From the NCBI RefSeq assembly GCF_963678635.1, contig NC_087069.1, positions 16,900,660-16,964,659 of the forward strand: a stretch of DNA of 64,000 nt, in the 5' to 3' direction. Source of the stretch: Symsagittifera roscoffensis. Its lineage: Eukaryota; Xenacoelomorpha; Acoela; Convolutidae. This document shows positions 45,170 to 57,115 of this stretch, in pieces; position 1 is the stretch's first letter, and every line of letters begins with the position of its first letter. A model generated the notes under the pieces. It was not told where the DNA came from and ran no database searches. It was given only the letters and a program-made list of their open reading frames with translations. Made by a program: the position numbers and the translations under genes.

Positions 45170-47785
45170 AATATATAGTTACTTTGAGATATTCATACAA
45201 ACATACATACAAAATTACAAACTGATATGAAAAAAGACTTCCATACATACAAACATTCAAAAATCAAGTCTTATTTAAAAGCATGAATACAAAAAAAAAC
45301 ATAGTTTTATACTTAGGAAGAATGCAAACAAACTATCATAGATACAAAAGTTTTAAAAACTTGCTTACATACTTTTAAACCTGCAGTCAACGATACGAAA
45401 AGTTTTGCTTACACACATGCAAAGATTGTTCTTAATTATTCTGCTGACCTTTAAAAAACAACCACATGTAAACACACAAACCAACTTAATTTCACTTCAC
45501 AGTTTCAAAACAATTGTATACACTCATTCAGACAAAAAGAATCACCCATTACAGACTGTCATTCAAACGTCTTTACATACAATCTTAAAAACGCGCCTTT
45601 CATACTTATATAGGAATATGCATAAGTACTTGCCTACAAACAGACATGGATCGTACTTTACAAGCATGCAACTACTCATGTGTATACACTTTCCGTTTAA
45701 ACAGAGATAAAACTTCGATAATAAAATTGTACAATTTACAAACAAGCTAACTTTTAAGTGCTTTTAAACTGAAAAACATACATGATACAAACTAATAGCT
45801 TGTATTCATTCACTCAGTCACACGGACATGCAGTCAAGAGTGCTTACTAAAAAACGCGCAATTATACATAACTTCTAAAAACTCAAATGAATACACTCAA
45901 ATAGTTTGTACATACATGAATAATTACATTTATACATGCAAAAAATTGTACACTTTTACATAGATACATATGGTTTACCAATATCTGCGCGTACATATAT
46001 ACTACGCATATAGTATCTTGTCAAAATTTCATGAAAAACAAGAAACATTAGTGAAAATCAAGTTGGATTGTAGTTATTCTTCTAGTTACAATTGTTTTGG
46101 TTTTACAAGCACACAAGGAGAAAAAACTGTCCTCATACATACAACCATGTCAACTTGCTTACATACACTCTTACATATTTCATGGCACTTTTTTTATAGA
46201 TAAATACAATTTTTCATACAAAAAGTTTATCATTACGTTTTACGTATGGATATATTCAAATAAAGTCAATACTACATACCCAATTTTAACAATGCATACG
46301 TCACAAGCATATATTTGCAAAGAAATGCCAGCTTTCAGCCAAGTCATCTTTACGATTTAGCATTTTTTTCATCTTTGAAAGAATCAAAAATGGTGATAAA
46401 CATTTTGTAATAAGTCTGTTGTTCTCCCAAACTAATTTTCCAACGGTATCAAACTTCAAATCAAAATTGACCAGTGAGTCATGAGAAACATTTTTAGTGG
46501 TCAGAAGAAAAAACCAAGGCCTACTAAATTGCACAGGACGGTAAAATTTTAAAATAAATTATTGAAAGTTTTTTGTTGGACAGTCAGAATAGAGTCCATC
46601 GACATATCAAAAAATTGCTGTCAAGTGTTTATTTGGTTTTGTAAAGAAGTTTTAAGACAGTGAAAGTTTTGTTTCAAAACAAAATTTTTAGCCATTGTTT
46701 TCAGATTTGTAATTTAAAAACAAATCTTTTTTTAAAAACTTTCTTTTTTTATTCATTTGTTGGTTCTGTAGTTCGATATATCTTGAGTTGATTATTAGGC
46801 TGTATGTTTAACCGTGGACCAAGTTACATTGACTAGTTTTGCTCAATATGTTGTAGTTTTGCTAAACCATCAAAAGTTTTGTTGTTGGAAATAATATATT
46901 TACTTCTGAAAACGCTATTAAACACAAGTTCAACTGTTCTTTTTTTCATCTTTTTCCCCGTATTTGTGCAATATCGATTGTTTGAGCTATATTATCCTAG
47001 AAAATATTCTTTTAACGATGATAAAACCAACGGTAAAAGGTAAGTTTTAAAGAAAACAAAAGCTGTTCTAAGCTGATGTAAAATGTTTTGTGACGTTCAA
47101 CTTATTTTTTCAGAAACAAAGAAAACATTAATTTTTAAACTTGAAAAAAACTTAAATTTTCGTGTTTAAACTTAAATTAAAACTTGAATAAAGATAACCT
47201 AAATGGATATTCTGTAATTTAGAATTTGAAAAAGCAGATTCTGTAATTATCTTTATTTGAGTTTAATTGATGTCTAATAAGGAAGGAAAATACCAGTGGG
47301 CAGTCTTGTCAAAAATAGTACATTCTTGAGCGGAATCATTTAAAAGTTCCATTTACATCTTTTTTAAAAATTTTGAGGCCTGGGAGAGCAAACATTGAAT
47401 TGAAACGGGTAAAATTATGACTCAAAAGATGAAAATACACACCTGCAGAGGCGTTGTTATTGCGCTAAAAACAGAACAAGTCTCATCAAGAATTGGAAAT
47501 GAAATAGCTGATAAATGCTTTTTTTTGTATAATCAAGACCACATCTTTTCTAACTTTTGAAAATAATATTATCGACTTCTTTCTGTTCTTCAGATTGAAC
47601 AGTTTTGGACAAGTGATAAAACACAGCGTAGTTTTGGACTCACATTCTTATCTTGTATTCAGCGGCTAGTCTAAAATGAACACATAAGTTTCTACAAGTT
47701 CGATTGAGATTTTTGATTGGGTATAGATGTCAGTCCATAACCAGAAAGATTTTCAAAAAGAAACCCTTTAAATTTCAACTTGATT
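42293..47785 (+). repeat. Left arm of the giant palindrome
   Basis: Longer than the right arm, mainly because of the ACATACA-rich stretch at 44750-46300. It also shows a short internal deletion near 43000 relative to the partial copy at 40656-41586. Confidence 0.75.
44750..46300. repeat. ACATACA-rich simple-sequence region
   Basis: Long degenerate runs of ACATACA/ACATAC-type sequence, including a pure (AT)n tract at 45133-45166. Open frames here (for example 45405-45710) are by-products of the low-complexity sequence. Confidence 0.8.
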
Positions 47786-48777
47786 TACTTTTACTGGAAT
47801 TTGTGTCTCTGCTGGGAAATTTAATCAATTAGGCTACGCTGTGTACGATCCATCACTGACTGACAAGCGAATGGTTCGAAAATACTGGAATTTTTGTGTA
47901 TATGTCCGTGTTTAGTTTTTAAGCGTGTTAATAGGTACTTGTATTTGTTAATTTATATGTATATATATTCAGAGGTCTAACAATAGCTAAAAATAAAGCC
48001 ACAAATCAAACTCAATGCATCTTTAGTTCCTGATTAGTCATGAACTTCTAGAACAATCTTAATAGGTGTGGTATCTGTCCTATGTTCAACCAGATACTAC
48101 AAAGTAATACAATTATGTGTAAATTGTTTGCATTGCATGCTCGATTTTTACATACTTTACGGTTTGTTGTATTGCAAATCCTAGTCAGAAAAGATGTACA
48201 AGCATGTTGTTCCAAAAAGTTTTGGAATCAATTTAGGATAAATAATTCTAATTGGAAATAAATTTCGATGTCAAAATCAATACAATTTCTTCTTTCTACT
48301 TCTCCTCATCATTCTAGATTATTTCAACACATGTTAAATGGGTAAAGATTATCAATCGGGTTGTATGTAGATAGGCATTGTAATCAATTTTTATTTGTAA
48401 ACGCAAGCACGACTAATGTCTACTTTGTATGTTTGTGGTTATAAACATTTATATATAATTATCCATATGTATGTGTAAATTGTTGGGATGATAGTTAAGC
48501 CATACCGACTACACCATTGAGAGACGTTGCTCGTCACTACACTCCTCAGGAACGCCTTCGAAAGAAAAACAGCAGCTTAATGTGTGCATTTTGGGCAAAA
48601 CGTGCAATCATCTGATTTATCAAAGATCAACAAAAGTGAGGAAAACTGAAAAAAAATTAAAAGTTGCTACATAAGGGCATGTATATAAGTTCTAGCCTTG
48701 TTTAACAGATAACCTTTAAGCAAAGTTGATATTGAGAACAACAGTAAGACCAACTTGTTACAAGATTATCATTCAGG
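47786..48777. other. Centre (loop) of the giant palindrome
   Basis: About 1 kb without a match in the arms. No ORF or RNA gene was recognised. Confidence 0.6.
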
Positions 48778-51700
48778 TTGAAACGTATAAAGGGTTTCTT
48801 TTTGGAAATCTTTCTGGTTGTGGACTGACATGTATACCCAATCATATATCTCAATCGAACATGTGGAAATTTATGTGTTCAATTTAGATTAGCCGCTGAA
48901 TACAAGATATGAATGTGAGTCCAAAACTACGCTGTGTTTTATCAATTGTCCAAAACTGTTCAATATGAAGAACAGAAAGAGAGTCGATAAGATTATTAAC
49001 AAAAGTTAGAAAAGATGAGGTCTTGATTATACAAAAAAAGCATTTATCAGCTATTTCATTTCCAATTCATGATAAGACTTGTTCTGTTTTTAGCGCAAAA
49101 ACAACGCCCCTGCAGGTGCGTGTTTTCATCATTTGATTCATAATTTTACCCGTTTCAATTCAATGTTTGCTCACCCTAACGGCAAAATTTCTTTAAAAAC
49201 TTATAGTCGAACTTTTAAATGATTCCGCTCAAAAATGTACTATTTTTGACCAGACTGCTTACGAATATTTTCCTTCCTTATTAGACAACAGTTAAATTCA
49301 AGTAATGATGATTGGATCACTCAGAATATCTATAAATTACAGAATATCTATTTAGGTTATCTTATTCCATTTAAATCTTTTAAAAATTTGGTTCAGATGA
49401 GTTTTTCATCGTCGGAGTTTTTTTATCGATTCAAAGGAAATAGCCAAAGTTATGCTAATCAAAGATCTAGACTTACTCATTTCCTTATGAGTGCATTCTC
49501 TCTTTCGTAGAATCATTTTAGATCTTCCCAGGAAGTCGAGAGGCCCAAGTCGACCTGGAAATGGAGCCGCCAGCTTCACCTTGTTACTCGCCTTGCAGAA
49601 ATCAGTCTAACAGTGAGCCCTTCGTTCAGTCGGCGAACAACCGATATTAGCCAAAATTACCCTAAAATATTAGCCAGTTGCTCGCAAAAACAAAAAAAGG
49701 ATCGGAACGCATCAATCTCTGTTTGTTATACGTGGCGTCAATATTTCAGTCTGTTTTGTGTTTTGTGCTGCTTTGTTCAATTAGTCAAGTTGAATTCAGG
49801 AAAGCTTAGCTGTTTGTTTTGTAATCTCATTTAAATAAAACAAAAAAAAAGTTTTTTTTTCTCTTTAATCTTTAAAATTATAAAAACTTTGTGTTTCATT
49901 TAGATTCATAACTGAAAAAGGGTCGTTCTAGAAAACTCAAAATCTCAAAAAAAGATTGGGTTGTTTTTTTGCACAAATTTAAAGCTTTTTGAATGTTTTT
50001 TTTTATGACTGAAAGTATGAGTTGAACATCACAAAGTATTGAACATCAGCTTAGAACTGCTTTTGTTTTCTTTAAAGTACACATTTACCGTTAGTTTTAT
50101 CATTTTTAAAACAATATTTTCTAGGATAAAATAGCGCAAACAATCGATTTTGCATAAATACGGGGGAAAAGATGAAAAAAGAACAGTTGAACTTGTGTTT
50201 AATAGCGTTTTCAGAACTAAATATATTTTTTCAAACAACAAAACTTTTGATGGTTTAGCGAAAAAACAACATAATGAGCAACACTAGTCAATGTAACTTG
50301 ATCTACGTACGGTTAAACCTACAGCCTAATAGTCAACTCAAGATATATCGAACTACAGAACCAAGAAATGAATCAAAAAACAAAGTTTTTAAGAAAAGAT
50401 TACAAATCTCAAAACAAGGGCTAAAAATTTTGTTTCGAACCAAAACTTCCACTGTCTTAAAGTTTCTGTACAAAATACTTAAGTAAATACTTGAGAGCAG
50501 TTTTTGAGATATCAAAGGACTCTAATCGGACCGTCCAACAAAAAATTTTCAACATCTTTTTTTCAATTTTTCCTGTCCTTTGCAAGTTAGTAAGCCTTGG
50601 TTTTTTCTTCTGACCATTGAAAATGTTTCTCATGATTCACTTGCCAATAACGAATTAAAGTTTATTACCGTTGGAAAATTAGTTTGGGAGATCAACAGAC
50701 ATATTACAAAATTGTTTATCAGCATAGTGTAGATGTACGCAAAAATGCTTTGCGTATGTATGTATTTGTAAACTGTATGTATCTATGTAAGGGTGTACAA
50801 CTTTTTGCATGTATGAAGGTAACTCATCATGTATGTACATACTATTTGTGTGTATTCATTTCAGTTATTTATATTTGTGTGTTTTCTTGTAAGTAAGAAC
50901 TCTTAACTGCAGGTCCACATGATTGAGTTAATGTATACAAGCAGTTATTTTGTATCATTGTATGTTTTTCAAATTAAAAGCATTTAAAAGTTTGAATAGA
51001 AAGCTCTAGTTAAAACCAACTTGAACTTAACTACAAGATACTGAGAACAATTGACCAGATTGTAGTATCAAATTAAAAGTTATTTGATTGCCTTTTTTTA
51101 AGGAAAGGCAAAAAAATGGATGCTCAAATTATGACCCCGAATTCATATCAAGTTTTGAGTTTGTATCCATAACTTGTCTTAGTTTTTGTTCCGTCTTTCC
51201 CGATTCAATTTGCTCTAATTTGAATAACTGCTTTCCTTAAAAGTCGCAAATAACTTCTCAACTGCTTTATTCGATGTTCACTCTGTTTTGTCGTATATAT
51301 TGGCACACAAATATCTGTTTTCCCTCAGTTTTTAGGTCCGTTTGGATGATTTTTTTCAAAAATACTGTTAGCACAATAAAGATAATAGGAAGTACTAAAC
51401 GTTTTCTAGAAACCTCAAAAATTGTTTCCTTTTTTATTAAAAAAGTGGTAAATGCAAGTCTTAGAAATGGCTGCAGCAAAATTAATGGGCACTTTTGGCT
51501 TTCATCAGTGTTCTTCTTTTTCAAGATCTTTAGCTACTTCAACTTATTAGCTGTTTCAACCTTTCTAAGAAATCAAAACTTTTGTCATAGATTTTAGACG
51601 TTTTTTCAGTCTCCTGTAGACACGGAAAAACAAAAATATCAAAATTTTTAAGACAATTTCATTTTTTTAGAGTTTTCAGTGTTTCGTAATTTTTTTCTTT

Positions 51701-52216
51701 GTTTTTTATCTTCATTTGGCTTAAAGCCGTTTTTCATTTTTTTTATGGTCAAATTGATTGTTTTTTCGCCTAAATAGAAATGGCAGCCGCCGCACTTGAC
51801 GAATTTTCCTTACTTCGAGATTCAGCAATAAAACATGTATTTTTGAAGGAAAACGTTCAACGCAGCCAACAGTTAAGCTACGCTGCCAAAAACTTGTGCT
51901 TTCCTATATACCATATAGTTTAGTTGCATTAAGTTCAATTAGTTGCATATAATAGCTATACAATGTCGTTTTACATGTAAACAAGCCAAAACTCCAAATT
52001 TTAGAAGGGAAAACATTCACCAACCAAAACTTATTTCCATTCCCGTTTCCATAAAGTGGCTAGAAAAAAACCAATTTTGACCCCCTTAAAACATGTGTGC
52101 CCGAAAAACTACGAGCTTTAACTCCTTTGGGGGTTGAAAATGGTCAGTGAAACGGCACACCGAAAAAAAAGAGGGGGTTAAAATGTCATTTTCCTAGCCA
52201 ATTTTACTATACTACT
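48778..52216 (-). repeat. Right arm of the giant palindrome
   Basis: Reverse complement of the left arm. It carries its own extra segment at about 49400-49980, which has no match in the left arm and includes a GC-richer stretch (49525-49650) without an assignable product. Confidence 0.75.
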
Positions 52217-52339
52217 AACATTCTTGATCTTAAGTTTTGATCCCAGTCGGCCAATGTACCCAAGTGCTATCGATATTTGATTTTTTTTCAGACCCATGTT
52301 CCTAGATCTACTGAATTCATGTCTCCTCTAACATGTCTC

Positions 52340-53235
52340 CATTAATTGTCAGTTGTGGTGTCTAAGATCTCAGTGATCCTATGTGCCACAGAAACTGGTA
52401 CCTTTTTGAAAGAAAACCCAGCCAAAACTGTACTAGAGTCCTGCCACATGTATACTTCGTTTACTATGGTTTGGTGCGATTCGAGTATGTTGTCTTTGAT
52501 TCTGGTAGTGATTACTGCTGCTTACTACTCCAGCCTTGGTATGCTCAATTGCTTCTTTGGTGCCACTTTTATTTTGCCAACAACAAAATATAAACTTTTA
52601 TTTTCATCTGCACTTGACGCACAGAAGTATGCAACCATGCATAAGCCTTCAAGTGACGCGTCTGCAAAAACATACAGGTGAATTTGTGTAGTGCGAAAAT
52701 AAAGTTGTTGCTAGGGATTTCAGTATCTTTGATATGTACGAGTTCTATTCTCCATGACTCAAATTCTTCTGCATTATCTTCAGATATTATCCTATCGCAA
52801 TCGACTCCATCCTGTTTCCATAATTTTTCATGCAACCAAAACACAATCTAGTTTTCTTCAGAACTGCATATTTTCATCTCACATTTATCATTTAAAGACT
52901 GGAGAGTTCCACAATTAATGGATTCCTTTGTTACAGCAGAAACAAGGATCTGCGTTTTTATTCAGATGTCTCTTTTCTTCTGTTGTATAGGTTCTGGCTT
53001 TTTTGGAAATGCCTGGATTGTTTTGTTTCCAGGATCCAGTTGCACCTCTGGAATCATGGCATTTTTTTTGCACTTAACTGATTGTGCAATAAAGCCACAT
53101 CAGTCAACCATTCACTTATTTCAGCAACCTTTAGTTCTGAGTCTCTTTTCATTATTAAATAAAGCCCATTTTTCTTTGAATTTGAGAGAGAGCTTAGCGA
53201 GTATCATGTTGATGTTTGCAGCTGCTTTCACTTCT
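52340..53235 (-). pseudogene. BEL/Pao RT-RNase H and gag-like fragment
   Basis: The - strand frame 52844-52569 carries L-W-K-Q-D-G-V-D-C-D and, after about 15 residues, W-R-I-E-L-V-H-I-K-D, matching the BEL/Pao segment between RT and RNase H (L-W...W-D...W...E-L). An R-H-L-K-A-Y-A-W-L-H part fits the following RNase H strand. Upstream (52900-53235) a K-L-S-L-K-F-K-E-K-W-A segment resembles BEL gag, implying an internal deletion. Together with 39790-40640 it brackets the giant palindrome in the order expected for one BEL/Pao copy. Confidence 0.65.
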
Positions 53236-53629
53236 CTATAGTATCCAAAAATTTTATGTTAGTGTCAGTTTGTTGGTGTGTCCCTTCATATCTTAGGTTC
53301 AATTTTTCCTTTTCTAAGGCTAAAGTTCTTCTAGCTTTCACACCTGTGCTGGTTTGTGGACGATTGTCCGCTGCCTCTGAACGATTTTTGTCGATTGGTT
53401 TTGGTATCCTGTGCTTAATGTTGACTTCGTTCTGGGACCATTTCTGCAAGTCGTGCATCATCTCCGCCGGGATTGGAGGTTGGATTACGTTTTTCCAACT
53501 TAAATTGTTAATAGAGCTGTTAGTGATTGTTAGTGATATGGTATACTTGCTCTTCGGCCCATTTTTGCTTCGTTTTAATGATTTCCGCAACGCATGATGC
53601 AGTTTTGAACGGAGAATTGTTTGGATCAA
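53228..53629 (-). pseudogene. 133-codon ORF at the end of the - strand element
   Basis: A Lys/Arg/Asn-rich frame following the integrase. The first third overlaps integrase C-terminal sequence in another register. The rest (A-E-M-M-H-D-L-Q-K-W then E-K-E-K-L-N-L-R-Y-E) may belong to the adjoining BEL/Pao gag. No domain is certain. Confidence 0.35.
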
Positions 53630-54491
53630 ATTTCATTACTCCGAGTCGCCTTTTGAGGGTTTGTATTAGTCGCTTCACAACGCCTATTGATCTATGATCA
53701 TCCTACGGAGGGAAAAAGAGTTTAATGCTGTTAGATTTGCAAAACATTTGAAATTTTTTAGCACGAAATGTTTTTGCTTGATCACATCTTAATCTGCGCG
53801 GAACCCCGTTGTTTGGAATGTACCGTTGCATAAGATTTAATGCTAGATCTGCCGTGGTGTTAGATACTACCTTAGCCGTTGAGATTTTCGACCACTTATC
53901 TACCGCGACTAATATATATGCATCTTTGTTTAGTTCATCCAGAATTGGTCCTGCGAAATCTAATTGGACTTCTTTGTTAGGTTCAACTACCGGTTTCCTT
54001 TGGAATGTATGTTGTTTTTCAATTATTGGTTTTAAGTTTTTACCTTGTTGGGTACATCGTCGACATCCTTGGGTTATGTGCACTATAGATCTATATATAG
54101 ATGGGAACCAGATCTTCCGACAAAGTTCCAGCAGGGCCGCTGACCCAGGATGAGCAAGGTGCAAACTGTCCGGTTGTGTTTGTCCTAGCTGTTTGGTAGG
54201 ACTATTTTTTCGTCGATTAGAAGGAAGTCGTCCTTTACATGCAAGCGGTTCAAGATTTTGTGCCAACTTTGGCCAAAAGACATCTCCAGCGCTTCATAGT
54301 CCCGTTTTCTTACAAAGTTGACTAAAGGCCTTAGGTTTTTGTTTTTTCGGGTTGCCGCGGCAATGAAGTTGACTCTCAGTACTTTTTGCAGATTCTTCCT
54401 GTAAAAAAGGGCAGATTTTTGCCAATAAGGGCGTGTCCTCCTCTGCCTCAGTGTTCGTTTGTTTGTCGATCGTTGCCACTATTTCTTTCAC
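53582..54491 (-). pseudogene. Integrase with zinc domain and core (terminal copy)
   Basis: Frame 54266-53703 has the zinc domain (H-L-A-H-P-G then C-R-R-C), the core start with Q-L-D-F-A-G-P (first Asp), A-V-D-K-W-S-K and L-R-C-D-Q-A (second Asp). The frame ends before the Glu segment, which follows out of register near 53690-53640. This is the best preserved integrase of the element. Confidence 0.85.
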
Positions 54492-54607
54492 TATAATTTA
54501 ATGGCTGGCCTCTAGTTGTAGTCCTGTCAATGTAGGTGGTTCAACGTTGGGGTGTGTTTCTTCCTGTGTTATGATGTTATGATGTCAGGATCCACGCGGC
54601 TGACACA

Positions 54608-55559
54608 CTATTCGTATGTCTCGCCCGTTGCTATTGAGAGATCCGTTTGGGTGGTGGCGCTTGTTGCTTGTGGGTCCGTTTGTGTTGATGTCGTTGATGT
54701 TACTTTCATTGTTGGTTCTGTTTTCCTACTAGAGTTTGCTAGTTCCGAGAATACAATTATCGGGATGACTGATGGTTTTTGCTTGATGTTGTCTCGTGCG
54801 TCCATGACGATGGCTGATTTTTGTGTCGTGTCCACTGTTTTCCTGTTTGGTGGTTTTTTGTGCCAGCGGTGGTCAGACAGACTTTTCTCCCGATCTGATT
54901 CTCTGTGCAATTTTTCTGCATTTAAGGGTTCTCCGGTTTGTTCTTTTGGAATGAAGACTCCCTTGAAATCTTTCATGTTTTGTCTTCGCATCTTTGTTTG
55001 CTCTGGTTTTTTAGAGATGTATTTGTATCGTGATGACTTTGCGTTGTTTGTTTTTATTTTAAAATGATTTGCAGGTTGAGATATGAGCGAATGATTCAAA
55101 TCGTAGTTTTGCCGTCGTGTTAGATACTACCTTGGCGGTTGAGATTTTTGACCACTTATCTACCGCGACTAATATATATGCATCTTTGCTTAGTTCATCC
55201 AGAATTGGTCCTGCAATTATTGATTCTCCGTCTTGTTCTTCTGGAATGAAGACTCCCTCGCAATCCTTCATGTTTTGTCTCCCTAGTTTTTTGGAGATGT
55301 ATTTGTATCGAGATGAATTTGTGTTGTTTGTTTTTATTTTAAACTGTTTTGCAGACTGCGATATGAGCGAATGATTCAAATCGTAGTTTTGATCAAATTC
55401 GAGTGTTTGGCCTCTCATGAAACGAATGAAATGTTTGGAATTCAATTGGCTGTTAGATTGCCCTTCTATTGTTCTTTCATTTTTCGCGCATTTTTTGCTC
55501 AGCCCATAGGGCGCTAGCTTCCTATTGGCTAACTCGTTGAGATTTAAGTTGTCAACCAT
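54608..55559 (-). pseudogene. Linker copies B and C with a short integrase piece between
   Basis: Frame 55559-55059 holds linker B (M-V-D-N-L-N-L-N-E-L-A-N-R-K) joined directly to a 40-residue piece of integrase core (V-D-K-W-S-K). Frame 55099-54608 restarts the linker (N-H-S-L-I-S-Q) as copy C and continues in a Thr/Gln/Asp-rich tail. The arrangement implies at least two rounds of duplication and deletion. Confidence 0.65.
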
Positions 55560-55805
55560 TTCAAGTCGATTAACAAATCAGTTGATTGACGCTACCACAA
55601 TAAATTCCTCCTTGTACTCACTAGGGGGTATTGATATTCCAACCGACTTTCTAGATATATAGTCAATTAAGCCCATTTTTTTCCAGCTAAGTGTTTTATG
55701 TTAAATTTGAAGGGGATTAGCCAACAAATCCATCTTATGAGTCTACTTGGACTTGTCTAAGATCGCTCGCTGGCGTTTAAAACACTGGTCAAAGCTTGAT
55801 GATCG

Positions 55806-56321
55806 TTATTGACCGTAAAAGTTTTTCCCGTATAAGTAGTATTTGAAGTGTTCTATAGCCCAAACGACCCCCAAGAGCCCTAAGTCATTTACTGAGTTTT
55901 TTTCTTCAAACAAATTTTGAAATCTAGACGGGTAAGCGATAGCTACCCACCCTTTTTCTGTATTTTGTTCCAATACTGCACCTAAGCCATATGTAGAGGC
56001 TTCACATACCACACGTGTTTTAAGGTTATGATCAAAATGTACATTTTGAGTAATTTCAGCGACTAACTTTTTGATTTTTTGGAATGCGGATTCATGCTCA
56101 GCCGACCAGTTTAGTGATTTGTGTTTGTCTGTATTTCTAAGTAATGGACGTAACACTGTAGCAGCATGTGCGAGATGTGGGATGAACCTTGTAGGGTGAT
56201 GTATTGAACCCATGAAATTTTTTAGCTGTTTGTATGTTTTAGGTGGTGAGAGCATTTCAATGGCGTCTGAATTCCTTGTTAGCGCGTAGTGCCCCCGCAG
56301 TCTATTGGGACCCCAAGCCAT
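55806..56321 (-). pseudogene. RT thumb and RNase H, unit B
   Basis: A 171-codon open frame, identical or nearly so to unit A over the connection and RNase H start, and without unit A's frameshift. C-E-A-S is again found in place of C-D-A-S. The C-terminal W-A-I-E-H-F-K-Y-Y-L-Y-G is the conserved end segment, followed by a stop near 55806. Confidence 0.85.
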
Positions 56322-57007
56322 TCATATTCTTTCCATGCGAACTTATATTTATCTAACGATAGTGCAAGATTTTCCTCGCCTGGTCTTCGTACTACTATTT
56401 CTAGTGTAATTTTATGTGCTTCTATTGGACCCTCTGTAATGATTAGTGTATCACCTAGATAAGCGTATGTGATTTTGCAATTTGTTAACGTCAGATCGAT
56501 TGCTGTTTTGTAATTCGGCAAGTATATCCGCAAGGCCGTAGAATCCTCTTTGAAATTGATATTTCCCCGTGGTGTTGCCTCCGATGAGGCTAAAGTTACC
56601 TTTTCTCTCGTTTTTTTATCCAGTGCGTTTTGGGAATACGCATAGCGTAAATTCATTGAAGTGAATAGAGTTTGTTGGTTTTTGTCGGATTTGATCGTTT
56701 GTGCAAATTTGTCCAATAATAAACTGATATTTGGCATTTGGTGTTTGTTTTTGCAAATAATTTTATTAATTTTCATCGAATCTAACGCCAGATTTACTGT
56801 TTCATTTTTTCCTACTGTTTTTACGATCGGGCTGATGAATTTGTCGAGTTTTATATTATGTTTTTGATCTATCAAACTGTTTAGTTCATTTTTGACCCTT
56901 TCTTGCAGGTGAATCGGGAAGCGTCGACCCTTCTCTGGGATCGGAGTGATATCCGGGAGAAATTGCGTCTTCATTATGTGTTTTTTTTGCTTTTCTAATT
57001 CTAACAA
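56279..57007 (-). pseudogene. Reverse transcriptase, unit B
   Basis: A 242-codon open frame with the RT N-terminus (Q-E-R-V-K-N-E-L-N-S-L-I-D), fingers, palm (N-L-R-Y-A-Y-S-Q-N region, where the first catalytic Asp is not at its usual place) and the box as Y-L-G-D (56472-56461), so one of the two box Asp residues is lost. The frame ends in a shift before RNase H. Confidence 0.85.
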
Positions 57008-57115
57008 ATATTTGGGCGAAGTTTTCCCCGACCCAGTGTTTTTTTTCTGTATTTGATTTATCCTCTTCGTTTTTGTTCAAGATTTGTTGGTTTTGTGGTT
57101 CTTCTTGAACTAGTT

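Larger units (their letters stand above)
40656..52216. mobile_element. Giant imperfect palindromic element, about 11.6 kb
   Basis: The sequence from 47785 back to about 42293 is repeated as reverse complement from 48778 to 52216, with many mismatches and indels and a 1-kb centre. Matching blocks from outside in include GGTTGAAACTCCTA/CGGGCACACA near 42400 and 52120, the GAAAAAACGTCTAAAAT block, a block with AGTTATGGATACAA, and GTCCAAAACTACGCTGTGTT near the centre. A further partial copy of the end lies at 40656-41586. The outermost bases are AGTAGTATAGTAAAA at 40656 and its complement ending at 52216. No transposase, polymerase or other gene was found inside. It could be a non-autonomous foldback or long-TIR element. 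Confidence 0.8.

Noticed and set aside
45405-45710. 101-codon ORF on + in the palindrome's left arm
   Set aside because: It lies in ACATACA-type low-complexity sequence, which is free of stops by its composition.
53809-54153. 114-codon ORF on +
   Set aside because: Antisense of the integrase catalytic core of the - strand gypsy element.
54552-55067. 171-codon ORF on +
   Set aside because: It is the antisense of the - strand linker and tail of the gypsy element and has no domain of its own.
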